A DNA stretch of 64,000 nt from assembly GCA_028456385.1 (NCBI GenBank), contig JALNQF010000029.1:62001-126000 (forward strand), read 5' to 3'. Both the position numbers and the translations under genes were made by a program. Positions 10,825-23,678 of this stretch are shown piece after piece. This DNA is from Ophiosphaerella korrae (Eukaryota > Ascomycota > Dothideomycetes > Pleosporales > Phaeosphaeriaceae). Each line of letters starts with the position of its first letter. Position 1 is the stretch's first letter. Below the pieces are notes generated by a model. It searched no databases, was not told the origin of the DNA, and saw only the letters and a list, made by a program, of their open reading frames with translations.

Positions 10825-13639
10825 TCAAATATCATCCAAGTCCTCGTCCTCCTCAACGTTCTTTTTCTTGCCGTCGCCATTGAGTCGATCCATCCTGACA
10901 CTCTCAGTTCTGTTCGAGTTGCTGCTCATAGCCATGGCCTGCCGGCCCGACTCGCTGGACTCAAGGAAGTCGCGTAATCGCTCCTTGCCGACTTCGAGCG
11001 CCTGTGTTGATGCGGCGTTGGCCATACGGGCGAGGGGCCCCCAGAGGTTGAGCGTGTAGGTGACGTAAGCACCAACGCCACAGAGAATGAGGAAGATAAA
11101 GTAGACTGGGTTACGAAGAACTTAGGCAAGTTAGTATGCGTGTGTGTAATGGTGCAGAATAGACTTACCGGCTACTATTTCGTTCCAGCCAAGTGCGAGG
11201 AGGAGGCCGTAGAAATACAGAGGCACTTGTGTGATGCCACCAATTGCACTACGCTTGGCTTCGACGTAGACGCCATCTGCTGTCTTCTTGAATCGGATGA
11301 GGAGATCGGCTTGTTTGGCGTCGGAGAGAATGGTCATTTCCTCTTCTAAGCTCTTGCCTTCATCGTCGTCTACACCGCCGATGGGCGCCAGGTCCTCTTC
11401 GTCCGCCGGTGATACAGATACAGGCGCAGCGCCAATCCATGCATCAAGAGGCGGCGGTGCAGATGTCTTTGACAGTTTGAAGCGTGCTAGTAATGGAATC
11501 ACCGTGATCGTCGATTCGCGAGCTTTTGTATAGATGCCCTCAATATCGTCCGTGGGCCGCCATATCCTTGGAACTCCCTGCTCGTCGTAGCGGAACTTGT
11601 CCTCAAAGTTCTCTCTAAGCTTGAGTAAAATGTTGCCTTCCATTACCTCCTCGTCAATCTTTGCGCGAAGCACACCCCACGACTTACGTCGCAGCCTCCA
11701 CAGGCCGACCTCCACTTCTTCGGGACTAGCATCGAAACTTTGTGCGCGGTCGGTGAAGCGCTTCTCGGCACTCGAGACTGTTTCTCTGAAGATCGCCCAG
11801 ACACGATCCCACAGATCTTTCTCACTTGGTGGGCGCTCGCCATGTTCTGGTGCGCCAGAACCTCCGCGCCCAGTACCGAGCTTGTTGAATTCAAGACCGA
11901 TAGACTCGTCTAGGCGTGATCGCACCCAGCGCTCAATCCTTGTGGCCAGTCGTCGCATCTCATCCTTACGAAGTCGACCTGAGACGTCATCTAGCTCCTT
12001 GCGATATACCTTCAGCTCATGCTCAAAGCTACTCCAAGTTGCGCCTTCAATTACGATACTCTTGGCATCTTCTGCGAACTTCAAGAGGGCCCTCTTCTTC
12101 TCCGAGTCAACGATCTGAGCAAAGTCGTATGAAGCTCCCTTCTTCTGCCCACTTTTCACTGCAGCGCTCACTGCATTGCTGAAGCTCTCAACACCAGATT
12201 TGTGTGCGGCGTTGAGTTGTTTCTGCGAAAGTACCTTGAGGCGCGTATCAACCTTGCCCTCAAGCTCGGCCAACTTCCTCTTGTAGACGCCCTTGTGGTA
12301 GCGACTGGCATTAGTCTCAAAGTCTTTGAAGATCTTTGACCGCGCGGTATTCATAGATAGACCAAGATCTGCAATGATGGAGGGTTGGCCCATCCGTACA
12401 TCCTCTGCCTGTTTATCTTCTAGTGGCATGATCACCTCGTCGAACGCAACCAGAACCTCGCGCGAGATCTCGTCGCATCTGAACTGGGCCAGAAGTTCTT
12501 GTTGCGTAGGCAGATCCAAGTCCTTGTTGTGAACAATCTGGTCCCAGATGCCTTCGGCGTAGACTGGGAAACCATCCGCCGGTATCCGCCGGTGGTATTG
12601 GGGCTGGAAAATAGGACGGTCTGCGTCATCGAGAAGGTGGCTTGTTTTGGGGTCGCTGTATCCTTCCTTAAAGCGCTGACTTAATTTTACAACTGCCTCC
12701 TCAAACTTCTCCGGTTGTAGGATTTTGTGCGGTAATGCGACGAATGCGAAGTCGAAGTAGTCCTCTATCCGCGAATTATCGAGTCCGTTGGGTTTAGAAA
12801 TAGTTGACCATAGTTTGGAGAGATCTTGTAGAAGGGTATTCTGGAGGTTCTTGAGGGGCGTTGTTCCGAGATGGTCGCGAATGACGAAGAACAAAAGGGA
12901 CTTGGGCATCGTTCTGCATGGCGGTCAGTATTGCATTTGACTAATTGTGGCTCATACACGCACTTGCTATCCTTGATGAAGAGCTGTAAGTTTACCTCAA
13001 ACACTGTCTTCAGCAGACCCATATTTGCGCCCTGGTATAAGCCGACTTGGTGCTCCCAGATGTTGACGATGAGGACCTCGCTCGTTGCCAGAGCAAACAG
13101 CGCGCTCTTGCGCTCGAAATCCTGGTCCTCTCCTCTTTCTCGGCCATCTGTGCCCTCAACATCCATGACCAAAATGTTCTCGGCCATGCCGGAGCCGCCC
13201 TCCGGACGCTTATTTTTGCTCATCCAGATACCCTTGGTGGTCTGACGGCGCTCCTGTTCTGCCATGACGCCGAATTGTGTGCCGAAGAGGTAGTTGAGCA
13301 AGGTGGACTTGCCCGTGGACTGCGAACCGAAGACGGATATGAGATGGTAGTTGAAGCCGGCCGGTATAACTTTCTCGACGCCGAGATAGGTATTGAGGTT
13401 GGGACTGCGTTGTGGTGTAAATTAGCATCACAGGGCCCCAGGAAGAGGTTGGGAGTATTTTGTCCCTACTTGAATATCTTGTCCTCATCGACGACTTGAA
13501 TGCCATGCTCGTAAGCCTCCTTGGAGGCATCTTGGCCTACACCGGCGAAATGCGAGTTCATCATGGTGGAAGGGGCGGTAGGATGTCTGACGTTGCCAGG
13601 ACGGCTCTGGCCATTGACCGACAAGAGATCGGAGGCCAT
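10825..13639 (-). CDS. SEY1: SEY1, dynamin-like GTPase of ER membrane fusion (RHD3/atlastin-like)
   Basis: Four exons on the minus strand: 13470-13639, 12964-13404, 11169-12913 and 10825-11120, with introns of 65, 50 and 48 bp. All phases close and give 883 aa, slightly longer than many fungal orthologues. Exon 2 has the P-loop GSQSTGKST (about residue 80), the switch/T motif QTTKGIW and the G3 motif DVEGTDG (about 140). Exon 3 is the long helical middle domain. The exon 3/4 junction encodes the paired membrane segment ([17 protein letters not shown] then [19 protein letters not shown]), and the tail is acidic. Sey1 fuses ER tubules homotypically by GTP hydrolysis. The start is not certain: in-frame ATGs occur at 13672, 13639 and about 13563, and 13639 was chosen as a moderate N terminus. 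Confidence 0.95.
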
Positions 13640-13998
13640 GCTTGTATAAGTGTGGCCAAACGCGTGCTGCACGTGGGCCGGGAAGAATAAGGTGAATTGT
13701 TAGGGGCAAAGGTGGCCGTTGATGTCACCGACCAGCCGTTGAGCATGGCTCGATCTCATTCGCTGCTGCTCTGCTCGCTTAGGCGAACCTGGTGGTTGCA
13801 GCTGCACACATGACGGGCTAGAGCTGTCATGAACACAACAAGTTTCCCGGATTTGAATAGGCACCCGAAACTTGATACCACATGCACCCATCTCGTGGCA
13901 GTCATGACGAGCACCACTATCGAGGACGCGGGCTGGCTGGCCAAGTCCAGCGTCGTGGTTCTTGTCTTGGCATTCATCACCCATCAGTAGCCTACCCA
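13640..13998. other. Spacer upstream of SEY1
   Basis: About 360 bp between the SEY1 start and the end of the upstream minus-strand gene. Overlapping short frames occur in all three minus-strand phases with no recognisable product. It should contain the SEY1 promoter and leader. Confidence 0.4.
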
Positions 13999-14676
13999 TC
14001 AGAACCCTCTGTAACCTTTTCCACCACTCATCATGTCTCCGCTAAGCTTGCTGATCACTTCGCTATTCTTAACCCATGTTTCGCTTGCGTCTAGAAATGT
14101 GCCTGTTCCGAATTTACTCTTGCACCACCGCAACACCAGCTCCATATCGTCCTGAATCCTTTTTCCAATCCTCTCTTCCTCCCCATCCGCTCTTTGGTTT
14201 AGCTTCTTTCTCCTGAGCCTTTGCACTTGATCTATGAGCTCATTTGGATCTAAGGTGCCATAGATAAAAGAGACTAGCGTGTCGTCGACACAGTGCTCAT
14301 TCTGCGTCTTAGAGAAATCTTCTCTATTCAGCTCGAGACCTTCAGATCTCTTCTTCGGCTGGTAGCTTTCACATGCATCCTTGGAATCTCCTATCTAGGC
14401 TCTTTCATTGCTAAAATCGCCCTCCGCGCGATACAAGATACCGTGGAGCAGCATGCCTTCGACCGCTGGTGGTGCTTGCATATGTCGAACTAGGAAATGA
14501 ACAGATACCGGATCGGCATTCGCAAGATGTAGAGCAGCCTCTATTGTTGGATATAGCTGTAAGCTGGATATTACTGCCGCCAAGCCCAGGAATGTCGAGT
14601 GATGTGATAGGTGGGTGAGGCGCAATGCAGGCAACAGTTTTTGTGTCAAAGAGTCTAGAGAGTAATTATCAGACAT
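13999..14676 (-). CDS. Hypothetical protein, two exons
   Basis: The first frame starts with ATG at 14676 and meets a TAG at 14395-14397, but the same frame stays open beyond it to a stop at 13999. Removing a 51-bp intron, 14391-14441 (GTATCT...ATAG), skips the stop and keeps the frame, giving exons 14442-14676 and 13999-14390 and 208 aa. The N-terminal part is Leu/Ala/His-rich and helical (TLGLAAV-like segments, faintly ankyrin-like). The C-terminal half is charged, with RLRRKKLNQR and a KSKFGTGTF segment. I do not recognise the family. If the intron is not real, the locus is a pseudogene with one in-frame stop; the closed phase and the protein-like downstream frame favour splicing. Confidence 0.6.
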
Positions 14677-15221
14677 GATGTAGATCCTTCGGCAGCATTA
14701 CGCAGGTTTGACAGGCCTGGTGGACTCTGGAAGTGTATGACCTGAGCGGTTAGTCCTTTGTGCAGGTACAAACAAAGGGATAGAATAGATACGTTATGAT
14801 TAATTCGCCATAAACTCATTACAATCTAAAACGCTTTTTACAAAATATGAAAACAATGCATTCCATTGCATAATTCTTTCTACACTTCTACATCATATCA
14901 CTTGCAAAGGAATGGTGATAGAAGCAAGATCCAATCATGAACTTTTGAAAACGTTGATTCAACCAAAAAAAAAAGGAAAAAACGCTTCTCCAAGCATCAA
15001 TATCTACAATGCATGTGCCGACTTTCCGTCCAGCCAATGAGGAATACTAATACAGACTTGCGTATGCTAATAATAACTAGCATCACAAGCCACCGCTAAA
15101 CACCGGGATGTGTTGTGATGGGAATAGAGTCGATCAATAACGGTTCGTAGGATGGTGAACGAAGACTTATAGGTGGTCGGGAGCCCGTCGAGTTATTGAG
15201 ATGAGCATAAACATCGGTCTT
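14677..15221. other. Intergenic region between the hypothetical gene and RCF2
   Basis: About 545 bp, AT-rich around 14800-15000, with an A-run near 14965. It should hold the promoter of the hypothetical gene and the RCF2 3' UTR. No gene is seen. Confidence 0.4.
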
Positions 15222-16185
15222 CTATTTTGTTGCTGGCTGCTCGGCCTTGGACTCGTTTTGTTGAGCCCTCTTCTTTGCGGCTTCGCGTTCATTGATTCGC
15301 GCTTCTTCAGCTTCGATCATTTCTTTATATAAGTCAGCACTCTATACTCAAAGCATGATGTGCTTCTCATGCATCCTCGCGAGTAAGCACCGCGCATGGG
15401 TGCCCCCACCAGGAGCAATCGAAGACCGATTGACGTACCTCTCCACTGATCCTCGCCGGGGTAGCTCTCGTGATGTACCCTCTTTTCAATAGTATGTTTG
15501 TGCTCAGGGTCATTGGGATCCAAGACTCTGATGGTTTCCCACCTTCCCTTTCCTTTCGCGACATCATTGCCCTCGATTGCAAAACTCGCCAACAGTGCTG
15601 CTAAAGTGCCACCCTGTGCGTACATACGAGCCTGAACTAGCTTTTGCGATGCGCTCAGGTATCGATTACGGCTCACTATGCTCCACGACCCCGCCATAGA
15701 GACAACCCAGAGGCCGAAGAGCAGTGGGTATCGGTTCGACGAGGCCCATTCTTTGGCACGTTGGACGCCGGTTTTGTTGGCTTCGAGGAGGGCTTCGCGT
15801 TCGCGTTCACGCTCAACTTGGCGCTTCTTCTCGGGTGTGTGTTCAATGTCGTATGCTGCTGAGGCACGGTCGGCGGCGATGACGGCTGTACCAAGGATTA
15901 GTCATCTTTCACGTATTCGCAAGTGTGGAGTCTGGCATACCAACAAATGTGCCGGTCGAGGCTACGAGGAATGCTCGGAATGGCAGCGTGAGAGCCCTGA
16001 AGGATGTGTATCTGCGGCTTGCGCCGATAACAGCAGCTGCACCAACTGCGGTTCCGATAACACCACCAATTGTTCCGCCTTTCACGGTGGCACTATCGCG
16101 TTATGAGTTACTTGGCCTTCGAATCGTCAAGGTGCAATACTCACTTGTAATGACGCTCCTCTTCTTCCTTGGTGAGAACCTTCAT
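15222..16185 (-). CDS. RCF2: RCF2, HIG1-domain respiratory supercomplex factor (mitochondrial)
   Basis: Four exons on the minus strand: 16145-16185, 15941-16092, 15439-15885 and 15222-15322; introns of 52, 55 and 116 bp; phases close to 246 aa. The N-terminal half has Gly/Ala-rich hydrophobic segments (GGTIGGVIGTAVGAAAVIGA and FRAFLVASTGTFVAVIAA). A charged loop full of Glu/Arg follows, then a C-terminal HIG1-type hairpin (PLLFGLWVVSMAGSWSIV, then a short loop and RMYAQGGTLAALLASFAI), and a basic/acidic tail ending KAEQPATK. This order matches fungal Rcf2, an inner-membrane protein that associates with cytochrome c oxidase and the III-IV supercomplexes. The first exon is only 41 bp, so the start rests on phase and on the fit of MKVLTKEEEERHYN. 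Confidence 0.88.
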
Positions 16186-17678
16186 CTTGATTTTTTTGGT
16201 TGTTTATTAGAAGTCGAATAGGTAGGGTTAGTAGAGTGGGTAATTGCAAAAAGGGCTGGACGATGTGGTAGATTGTAGATGGGATGATGCTGTGTGATTT
16301 CAAGACTCCACTGCTGAGCACGCAAGCATTATAAAAGATAGTGCTCGCCGAGTCAAAGCTATCACGGTGACGTCGCCGAGATTCCGACGCCGCTAATAAT
16401 GCGCAGTTGATGAGGTAAAACTCTGTCGGCAAGACCCGTCTAGCCTTCTAGCCCGAAATCCTTACAGCACACAGCCTGAGATCAGGTCATCAGAGCATGA
16501 TGTGCGCACCCATTCTTCAGCTGGATAGACATTTTCCCACTTCAAAGTTTTCTCTAGGGTATGAAGTTTGGAATATGAACAACTTCTCAATAACTAACAA
16601 GATGCCTCATTTCCATCTATGTGCTCCTCATACTCCTCATACTCCTCATACTCTCAAAACGAAGAACTACCGGTGTCAAGCGCATCTCAAAGCCTGTAAT
16701 TCCGAATAAACATCTCCCAGGAGATATGATGCATGCAGTGTTAAATTCGTAGTAAGCCGCGTTGTAAGCAACGACTTCGACTTTTTCCTTTCTCGGCAAC
16801 AGATCGCATGTCGCATATTTTTCGGGTTTGCCCGCTGAAGCCGAGCGGCATCTGTCTGAATGCCGATTGCCGCTCAATGCCGTTAAGACTGTCAAAATCG
16901 TGGCTCACCCTTGTGAAAAGCTTTTTTTTTTTTGGTAGTGTGTTGCGATATCTCAATTCTCATTGAGACTTCGTCTATTTCTTGTATTTTTTTTGGTGTT
17001 TGTCGCTCTTCTGTCAAGAGCGTTCTGAAATTCTCCGAGTCCTTGCCGAAATCCGCACATTTTCCAGATATCTCTGAGAATTATCCTTCACTATAAAGTC
17101 CGGTTGCGATGACCATTTTGGGGCAAATATGTCCCAGCCAGTATTTGGCAAAGAGTCTTGTTCATAACGTAGAAGTGAGGATTGTCTTTTTCACATAGTA
17201 GTCACCATGAACACCACTTACCACCACAGAGCAATAAGTGAACGTACAGGTTGTATTTTTTGGTGGAGAAAAATATCTACGTTCCTTGGAAACCGATTAT
17301 GGTAACCATGTCCCCATTTTGATCACTCTGCTTTGATAGCAAGGGTAAGCATATAAGGGAATGTTGGTGTCTCATTAACCATCACATATTGTCCCAGCTT
17401 CATATTATACTGAACCTGCCAATAGACGACGGGTTAATGGTGATATTCTGGTAAACAAAGAGACATATTAAAAGGTATTAGTGTGTCCAGGCAGTGATGT
17501 TTCCCAACCGACAGTAAGAGATGGCGTACTTTTGTCTTATCCCAATGGGCTTGACAATCTTTTCCACATGGACTGTATTTCGGGCATATCGTGATTACTT
17601 CTTCGAGATCAGCACTCGGTAGCTGACAATACCCAATGTTGGCTATGTTAAAGACGAATGGACGCGACCAAGGTGGTA
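16186..17678. other. Intergenic region between RCF2 and the PUF gene
   Basis: About 1.5 kb with no supportable coding frame. It contains a small tandem repeat (three copies of ctcatactc-like units at about 16623-16655) and T-runs at 16920-16932 and 16987-16994. The RCF2 promoter and the 3' UTR of the PUF gene are expected here. Confidence 0.5.
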
Positions 17679-20206
17679 TTAACGGAAGGTGCCAAACCCA
17701 CTATTGGTGCGAGGCATGGGGTTATTGTAGCGAGGAACCATGCCAGAAGGAGGACCAGGGCGGGTAGTAAGAGCAGGGTTACAGCAAAGCATCGCAACAC
17801 GGGAACCATACTTGGAGCCACGAAGGGAGACCATATGCTTGCGGATGTGGCTGCCAACGATATCACGATGCTGAGCGCCGCTGTGCGTCAAGATATATTG
17901 GACGAGGTAGTTTCCGAACTGATCACCAGCAACTATAAGAGTTAGTTTAAACTTCCAGTGAGAATTCATACTCAATGCTTACTGTCAATAAGAGGCATGC
18001 GTGGACGGTCTTGGCGGCCTTCACAAACACGCTCCAGGTAACGGTCCAAGAACTCGCTACCACCAATCTTTAAGCACTTCTCAATTACCTTAGAGGCATA
18101 TTGATCCATACTGTACTCAGTAGCGAAACGAAGGATGTGATCGACGGCACGGCTTCGATCAGCAAGTGCCCCATGCTCGCAGATATGCTGGATACACCAA
18201 TTGCCAAACTGACCATGTGCGATGACATCGATGCTAGCAAGGACCTCGTTGATGCAGGGACGCTGTCGAATCATTAGCAAAGATCAAAGAATGGGAAGCC
18301 GCAACTACGCACCTTGTCCTCCTCAAGACAGTTTTCAAAGATATTCTGCACAACTAAACTGCCCGTCTCACCAAGTGCGACCTCGTGCCACATGCCGCGA
18401 AGAGCTTCGTTCACATAACGCATGATCTGCGGTGGAGAGTCGCTCCAGCGAAGCTCGAATAGCTTCTGCCAGACATGGCAAGCATAGCGATGAATTACGG
18501 TTTCTGGAATGCGACGTAACAGCTCATGGACCATAGTGGCTTTATACTCTTCTGGTACGCAATCAAATGCCTTTTGGATAACGTGACAGCCAAAGGCATC
18601 CATGCTCAGAGCCAGGGTGTTTCCTCGAATAGCTTGAGCGATGGCGATGATTTGCTCAGCTGTACCGTGCTCAAAGCAACGCTGCACAAGGAAGTTACCG
18701 AAGCGGTTAACCATCAATGGATAGGCTTGCGAGATAATCGCTTCGACGATCTCAAACTTCTGCTCAGGTGTGCCAACTTTGAGCTTTTGTTGCAAGAATA
18801 TAGAAGCCTGTTGGTCATTGTTGCAAATGATTTTATCAACAATGTACTTCCAATTGCAGCTCATGTTACGGTCAAGCAGCCGACGGTAGTTTAAAGGCTC
18901 GACGGGAGGGACGTATTGTGGGGCACCCACCTCACTAGGGGTCTGTAAACTGGTTAGCCAATCGTAAATGTAATCGCTGATCGAATGGCAGACCTGAGAG
19001 TTCCAAGGCGAAGGACCCAAGCAGTTAGCGGCATTGAATTCGTTGGCATCAGGCGAAAGTCTGCTACCAATGACTCCAACGGGGGCGGCATAGCTGGAAG
19101 TATGCATTGGCGGCATCGAATACTGGTTGATCATAGGGTCAAAAGCGGAACCCGGTCGGCTAGGTGGGTTGCTCATGTTGTTGCCCAGCCCGCTGAAGCT
19201 GTTGTTCAATCCACCCATGACAGCATTGGACATGTCATTACCACCACCACGGAAACTCGGGTTAAGAGGAAAGTGGGTAGGTTCGTTCAAGTACTCGTTT
19301 CTTCTGTATCCTGGTTGGTTAGAAGATGGGCGAGGATGGGCTTGGTACGAAGGAGGACCATAACTGTTGCTGCTGTTGTATGTTGGACGAACTGTCTCAT
19401 TAGCCCAACCAAGGGTGCTCCGAGTCGTTGCATTAAACTTGCTTTGCAGTTGTGCGAGTGTTTGCTCCGTGATATCGCCAGTGTAAGTGTAGTCAGCCTC
19501 GGATGACTGGCCAAGGTGTTCCATAGTTGATTTAGTGATCTGATGGCCATGCATTTCCTGGGTCATGCGATTGACCTCATGGCGTGCCTCTTCAAGCTCG
19601 ACCTTTAGTTTTTGAAGTTCAAATGCGTCTACAAGCAACATGGAATTCTCCATTGGTGAAGGGGGCGTGGGCGCAAACTCATCAGTGGCAGGTGTGATGG
19701 GAACAGAGCCGTTGGATGAGTTGTACTGCGTAGGTGGCGAAGAACGGCCGTTGAGACGCTGCAACAACGAGTCCATGACAGACATTTCGTCGGTCCTATC
19801 CAACTTGAGCTTTCATTTTGGTTAGCAATCGTATCACAAGTGAGGTAGGGAGTAGAGGCTGGGTAGGAAATCAGAAGTGGCATTGAGGGTGACAAGTCAA
19901 GGATATATGTGCACAGTAGTTACTGACCTTGTAGTCATCAAATCCCTTCTGCTGGGGCGGCAAAGGTTGCTGGTTGCCCAGAGTCGAAGTACCAAGGGGA
20001 CGCTTCGTACCCTGTGGTTTCGCGGTCAATGATGGGCCAAATGGACGATAGGAGGCATAAAGATTGTGGTTCTGATTGAAGCCGCCTACCGCCTGACTGA
20101 GCAGTTCTGGAGAAGTGTCGATCTTGAGGTCTCCGGCAGCCGTAGAGAATCTCGCAGGACCTTTGCGGGGTGTAGGAGAGCCGTCGGATGTTATATTGAA
20201 GCTCAT
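17679..20206 (-). CDS. Pumilio/PUF-family RNA-binding protein
   Basis: Exons on the minus strand: 19928-20206, 18313-19809, 17983-18262 and 17679-17932, with introns of 118, 50 and 50 bp; phases close to 769 aa. The first ~400 residues are low-complexity (Ser/Asn/Pro/Gly) with one helical, possibly coiled-coil stretch (ELQKLKVELEEARHEVNRM). From about residue 408 to 745 come consecutive Pumilio repeats with typical cores, for example RFGNFLVQRCFEHG, AFGCHVIQKAF, QFGNWCIQHICEHG, QYASKVIEKC and QFGNYLVQYIL. PUF proteins bind 8-10-nt elements in mRNA 3' UTRs and repress or localise the message in the cytoplasm. The repeats split by introns 2 and 3 are restored exactly by the splices. Which yeast PUF (Puf3, Puf4 or Mpt5 type) it matches cannot be decided here. 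Confidence 0.93.
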
Positions 20207-20654
20207 TGTCGTGGGACACTAACTTTGGGCGTGTGGGTAGATGAGAGAGATCCGAGAGATGTGTCTATTCGTACGTGACTGGGCAAATGCGTAGATAATA
20301 TGCAAGACACGGTGGTGTGAGGCTTGTTTGGCGGCGTATATGGCCAAAGTAAATGCAGGAAGAAAGAAGTAGCAGCTCAGATAGAGCTTAAATTGACAGA
20401 ACCCCACACACGGTCATCGAGGCAGAAAGAACGAAGAGAACGAGGTTGCAGTGGCGAGCCAGTTGTGAGGCGAGAAGGAGAGGCAACGGTGGAGAGCAAA
20501 GAGAAGGGAGTGAGGGAGGGTGGTGGTGGGTGCGGAGCTAATAAATTGGCAAGATGTAGACGTGACCGGGGGGGGGGGGGCAGGCGCGCCAAAACGCGTG
20601 CCTGCCAAGTCGACTTCACTACGAAAATACTGGGTGAACCTAGAAAAAACTTTG
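20207..20654. other. Spacer upstream of the PUF gene with a 13-G homopolymer
   Basis: About 450 bp between the PUF start and the downstream end of the hydrolase gene. Purine-rich (GAGG-type) sequence at 20430-20530 and a G13 run at 20568-20580 lie in the probable PUF promoter/leader. No gene is supported. Confidence 0.5.
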
Positions 20655-23600
20655 CTATAGTTCCTGCGATGACTGAGATTCTCCTGGGAAAGAGCCTCCA
20701 GTCGTCACAACACTGGATGCACTAATATCCCATTTCCAGTCGAAGAAACCCATAGCCAACACTCCCTCGATGCCTTGCCACTTCGCACTTTCGCCAAAGA
20801 CGACAAAGTCAGGCTGGCCCACGCCTGTCAACAATGGCACGATTCTTGCTGCCTGCCTCAGGCCCTCTTCATCTGCGCCCCAAATGAGTAGTTCAAGCTT
20901 TTCGCCACCAGCGGGGCGCAAAAATGCTGCCCCTCGAGCCGCGCTTCCATACTCCTGTTTCCGGCCATACTGATCAAGGACTGAGCATCCTGCCTTACCT
21001 ACATGGATGGGGAAGTCATCAGATAGGTAGCCGGGAATGTTGTTGGCGATTGCAACTGTGATGACGTTCCCAACAGAGTTTAATGCCTTTGGATTGGAAA
21101 AAGACGAGTGGATCGAGGCATCGGCTTGGAAGTACTGGTAAAAATTGCGGGACACTTGCAGCGCAATAACCGATGTGCCAACGAGGCCTGGATGTTGAAT
21201 GACGAATGATCCTTGAGTGCGGAGAATGGCCGCCATAGCACCCAGCTGCCGTCCAGACCTTCGGTATGATGTAACTTCTTCAGCAGCAGCTTTTACGAAG
21301 GGTTTATGAATGTCCAGTTTGTGGAGTCGGATCGGAACAGCAGTGGCTGTGCTTGACGCTCCCAATGAAATCTGGGTTCCGTCGATTCTAATTTCCTCGT
21401 CCCATAATCCGGGATCAAACTCGATGCTCATTATGTTAGTTGTCCTAATAAGGTGGCCCTTCACCTCAACCTTACCATACTGTCCTGGGTCGTGCAATTG
21501 CAAGACTCTGATCCCACCTTTACTACCCATATCTCCAGGATCACCGATAGTTATGGAGAAATTCTGAAGCTTGCGTGGCAGAATGTCTTCGCTTTTCGCC
21601 TGTGAGTAGTAGAAATCTACTAGCTCTGGTGTGGTCATTACAGTGCTTTACGGAGATCTAAAGTCAGTGTATGTTTCATAAGTAGTTGGAGACAGGCAAG
21701 GACTTACTCCCACCAATGGTTTTGGCCTGCCGGCTCATTATAACTGGAGTTTGCGCCTGCTTGATATAGCTGCTGAGCGAGAAAACGAGAGTGGTATGCT
21801 GGAACATTGTCGTCTATTTCGCCATGTTGTTGCCGAATGGGAACTCCCTGGGCGTTCCCTATAAGCATTTCGTGGCGATAGCCATTAAGAGACGCGCCAA
21901 CTATCGCCGTACGCCTTGGATCTGAAGGTTGCCATAATTCATAAGGAACGTACTTCTGTATGCTGGCATATCCTGACACAGGTGCAGCAGCAATAATCTT
22001 GTCTGGGCGGTGAGTTAGAGCATACCATGTACCTTGTCCTCCATTTGAATGCCCTGATACGATCCAACGATTCGTATCTACCCCCGGCCCTTTCCAGCCA
22101 ATATTTCCGACCCAAGCAGGAATAGCTGCTATAGCAGCTTCAACATCAGCAAAACCCCAATTGTGCCAATCATCTCCAGACCAGGGAGTAACCCCGGTGG
22201 GAAACAAGACCCAGGAACATAGGTCAGATACAGGATCTAATGCGCTTTTCACCGTGGGGTTGTCTGCCTCTAGGCCAGCGCCATGTAATCCCAACAATAC
22301 TGGTAGAGCGGTCTGACCTGAGCGGCATGTTGCATTCCTCGCAGGTGGTCGGAGCATAGCGTACGATACTATGCCTCCAGGGTGAAGGTAAGTGATCTTG
22401 TGAGGCTTATAGAGTGAGATATGATTGAGGTTCTGGGATACTTGCAGTGTAGACTCCTTTGTACTATTTTCGATTCTGTACGTGACGTTGTACACTATGC
22501 TCGAGGCATTATGATTTGGAAGTGAGATGTTGAAAGCGACAGGCCTCGTCTGGCCCGGAGAAATGACGACACTTGTTCCATTGTCGTTGAATGATAAGTC
22601 GCTGGTCTTATTATCTATCAGTACTTCAACATTCCTTCCAACGAACACTTGGTGATTCGCATTGAGTTCTGAGAAAGAGAGAGGTTGGCTCACATGCAAA
22701 GCATGAATTCCAATAATATCAATGTTACTTGTACCACTATTCCTCAAGCTCAATGATGCAACAGAGCTTGCGAGCTTGCCATCAACAACATCAGACATAA
22801 GGATTCCTGGTTTTGCTAGGTCAAGCGCCCCAGATACTTGCTGGATGTCTACCACGACGTCAATTGTAGGCTCTAGGATGCCACCAAAAGCTCGCACATC
22901 TCGTACAAGTCGGAGATCGATCTTGTGAGAACCAGGCTTCAGATGGAAAACGGGGGGTGCCTTGCGATATGTATAATAATCGCCCCCAAAATAGTGTTGG
23001 CCATTTACCCAATACTCTAAGACCGCATCAGTGTGGAATATGACATGTTGGGTTTCATTGCCTTCAATGATTAGCTCGCCACGGGCCCATGCTTGGTATT
23101 GCACAGCAGCCCATCCGTAGATACTTTTCAAAAATTTCCAGTCAACAGTGGCATAGCCCACACTCAAAGAAGCGCTGGCAGAAGTGGAGGTACTGGAAAT
23201 CTTTTGAGCTTCAGTAATGGTCCATGTGGCAGTTCCATTAGCAGGTAATGAACTCCTGAAGGTTGCCTTTGGATCATATGAAAGGTTCCTAAAGCCGCCT
23301 GTATATTCCAATGGATCTGCTCCCCATGTAGCTTCTGTATGTATCATCAGCTGCATGTCATATTTATGACTAACAAGGATCCAAATTGAGATAGCTGCAT
23401 GATAAGCCGCATACTATTGACCTCCTTCCCTGTCTTCCATCACTTGTGGTTGACATATTCGTAATTCTCACCGAGCAGTGATGAAAATTCTACATACCTC
23501 TCGTCCCAATTTGAAAGGGCCCAAGAACTTGCCAGGTGCTATGGAAAGAGAAGAGGCTCGAGTTACGCGGCCGATCCACTAGTGGGGCCATGAGGGGCTT

Positions 23601-23678
23601 ATACTGTGCAAAGCAAGGTGGCAGCAGGGTCAGGCAGGAACACAAGAGTAGTAACGAGGAGTCTCTGAGGCCAAACAT
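20655..23678 (-). CDS. Large secreted alpha/beta-hydrolase, prolyl-oligopeptidase/esterase type
   Basis: Three exons on the minus strand, 23498-23678, 21708-23334 and 20655-21645, separated by introns of 163 and 62 bp; phases close to 932 aa. The first exon supplies a signal peptide (MFGLRDSSLLLLCSCLTLL). Splicing joins FQIGTR to EATWGADPLEY and later NHWWD to TVMTTPELVDFY, so what look like two open frames are one protein. The N-terminal half is beta-rich and heavily N-glycosylatable; the middle holds a hydrolase core with the nucleophile elbow SGHSNGGQGTWY and a downstream GQNHWW histidine. Fungal relatives are annotated as prolyl-oligopeptidase-like (S9) secreted proteins; the substrate is not evident. 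It is divergent from the transporter gene, with 430 bp between start codons. Confidence 0.85.
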
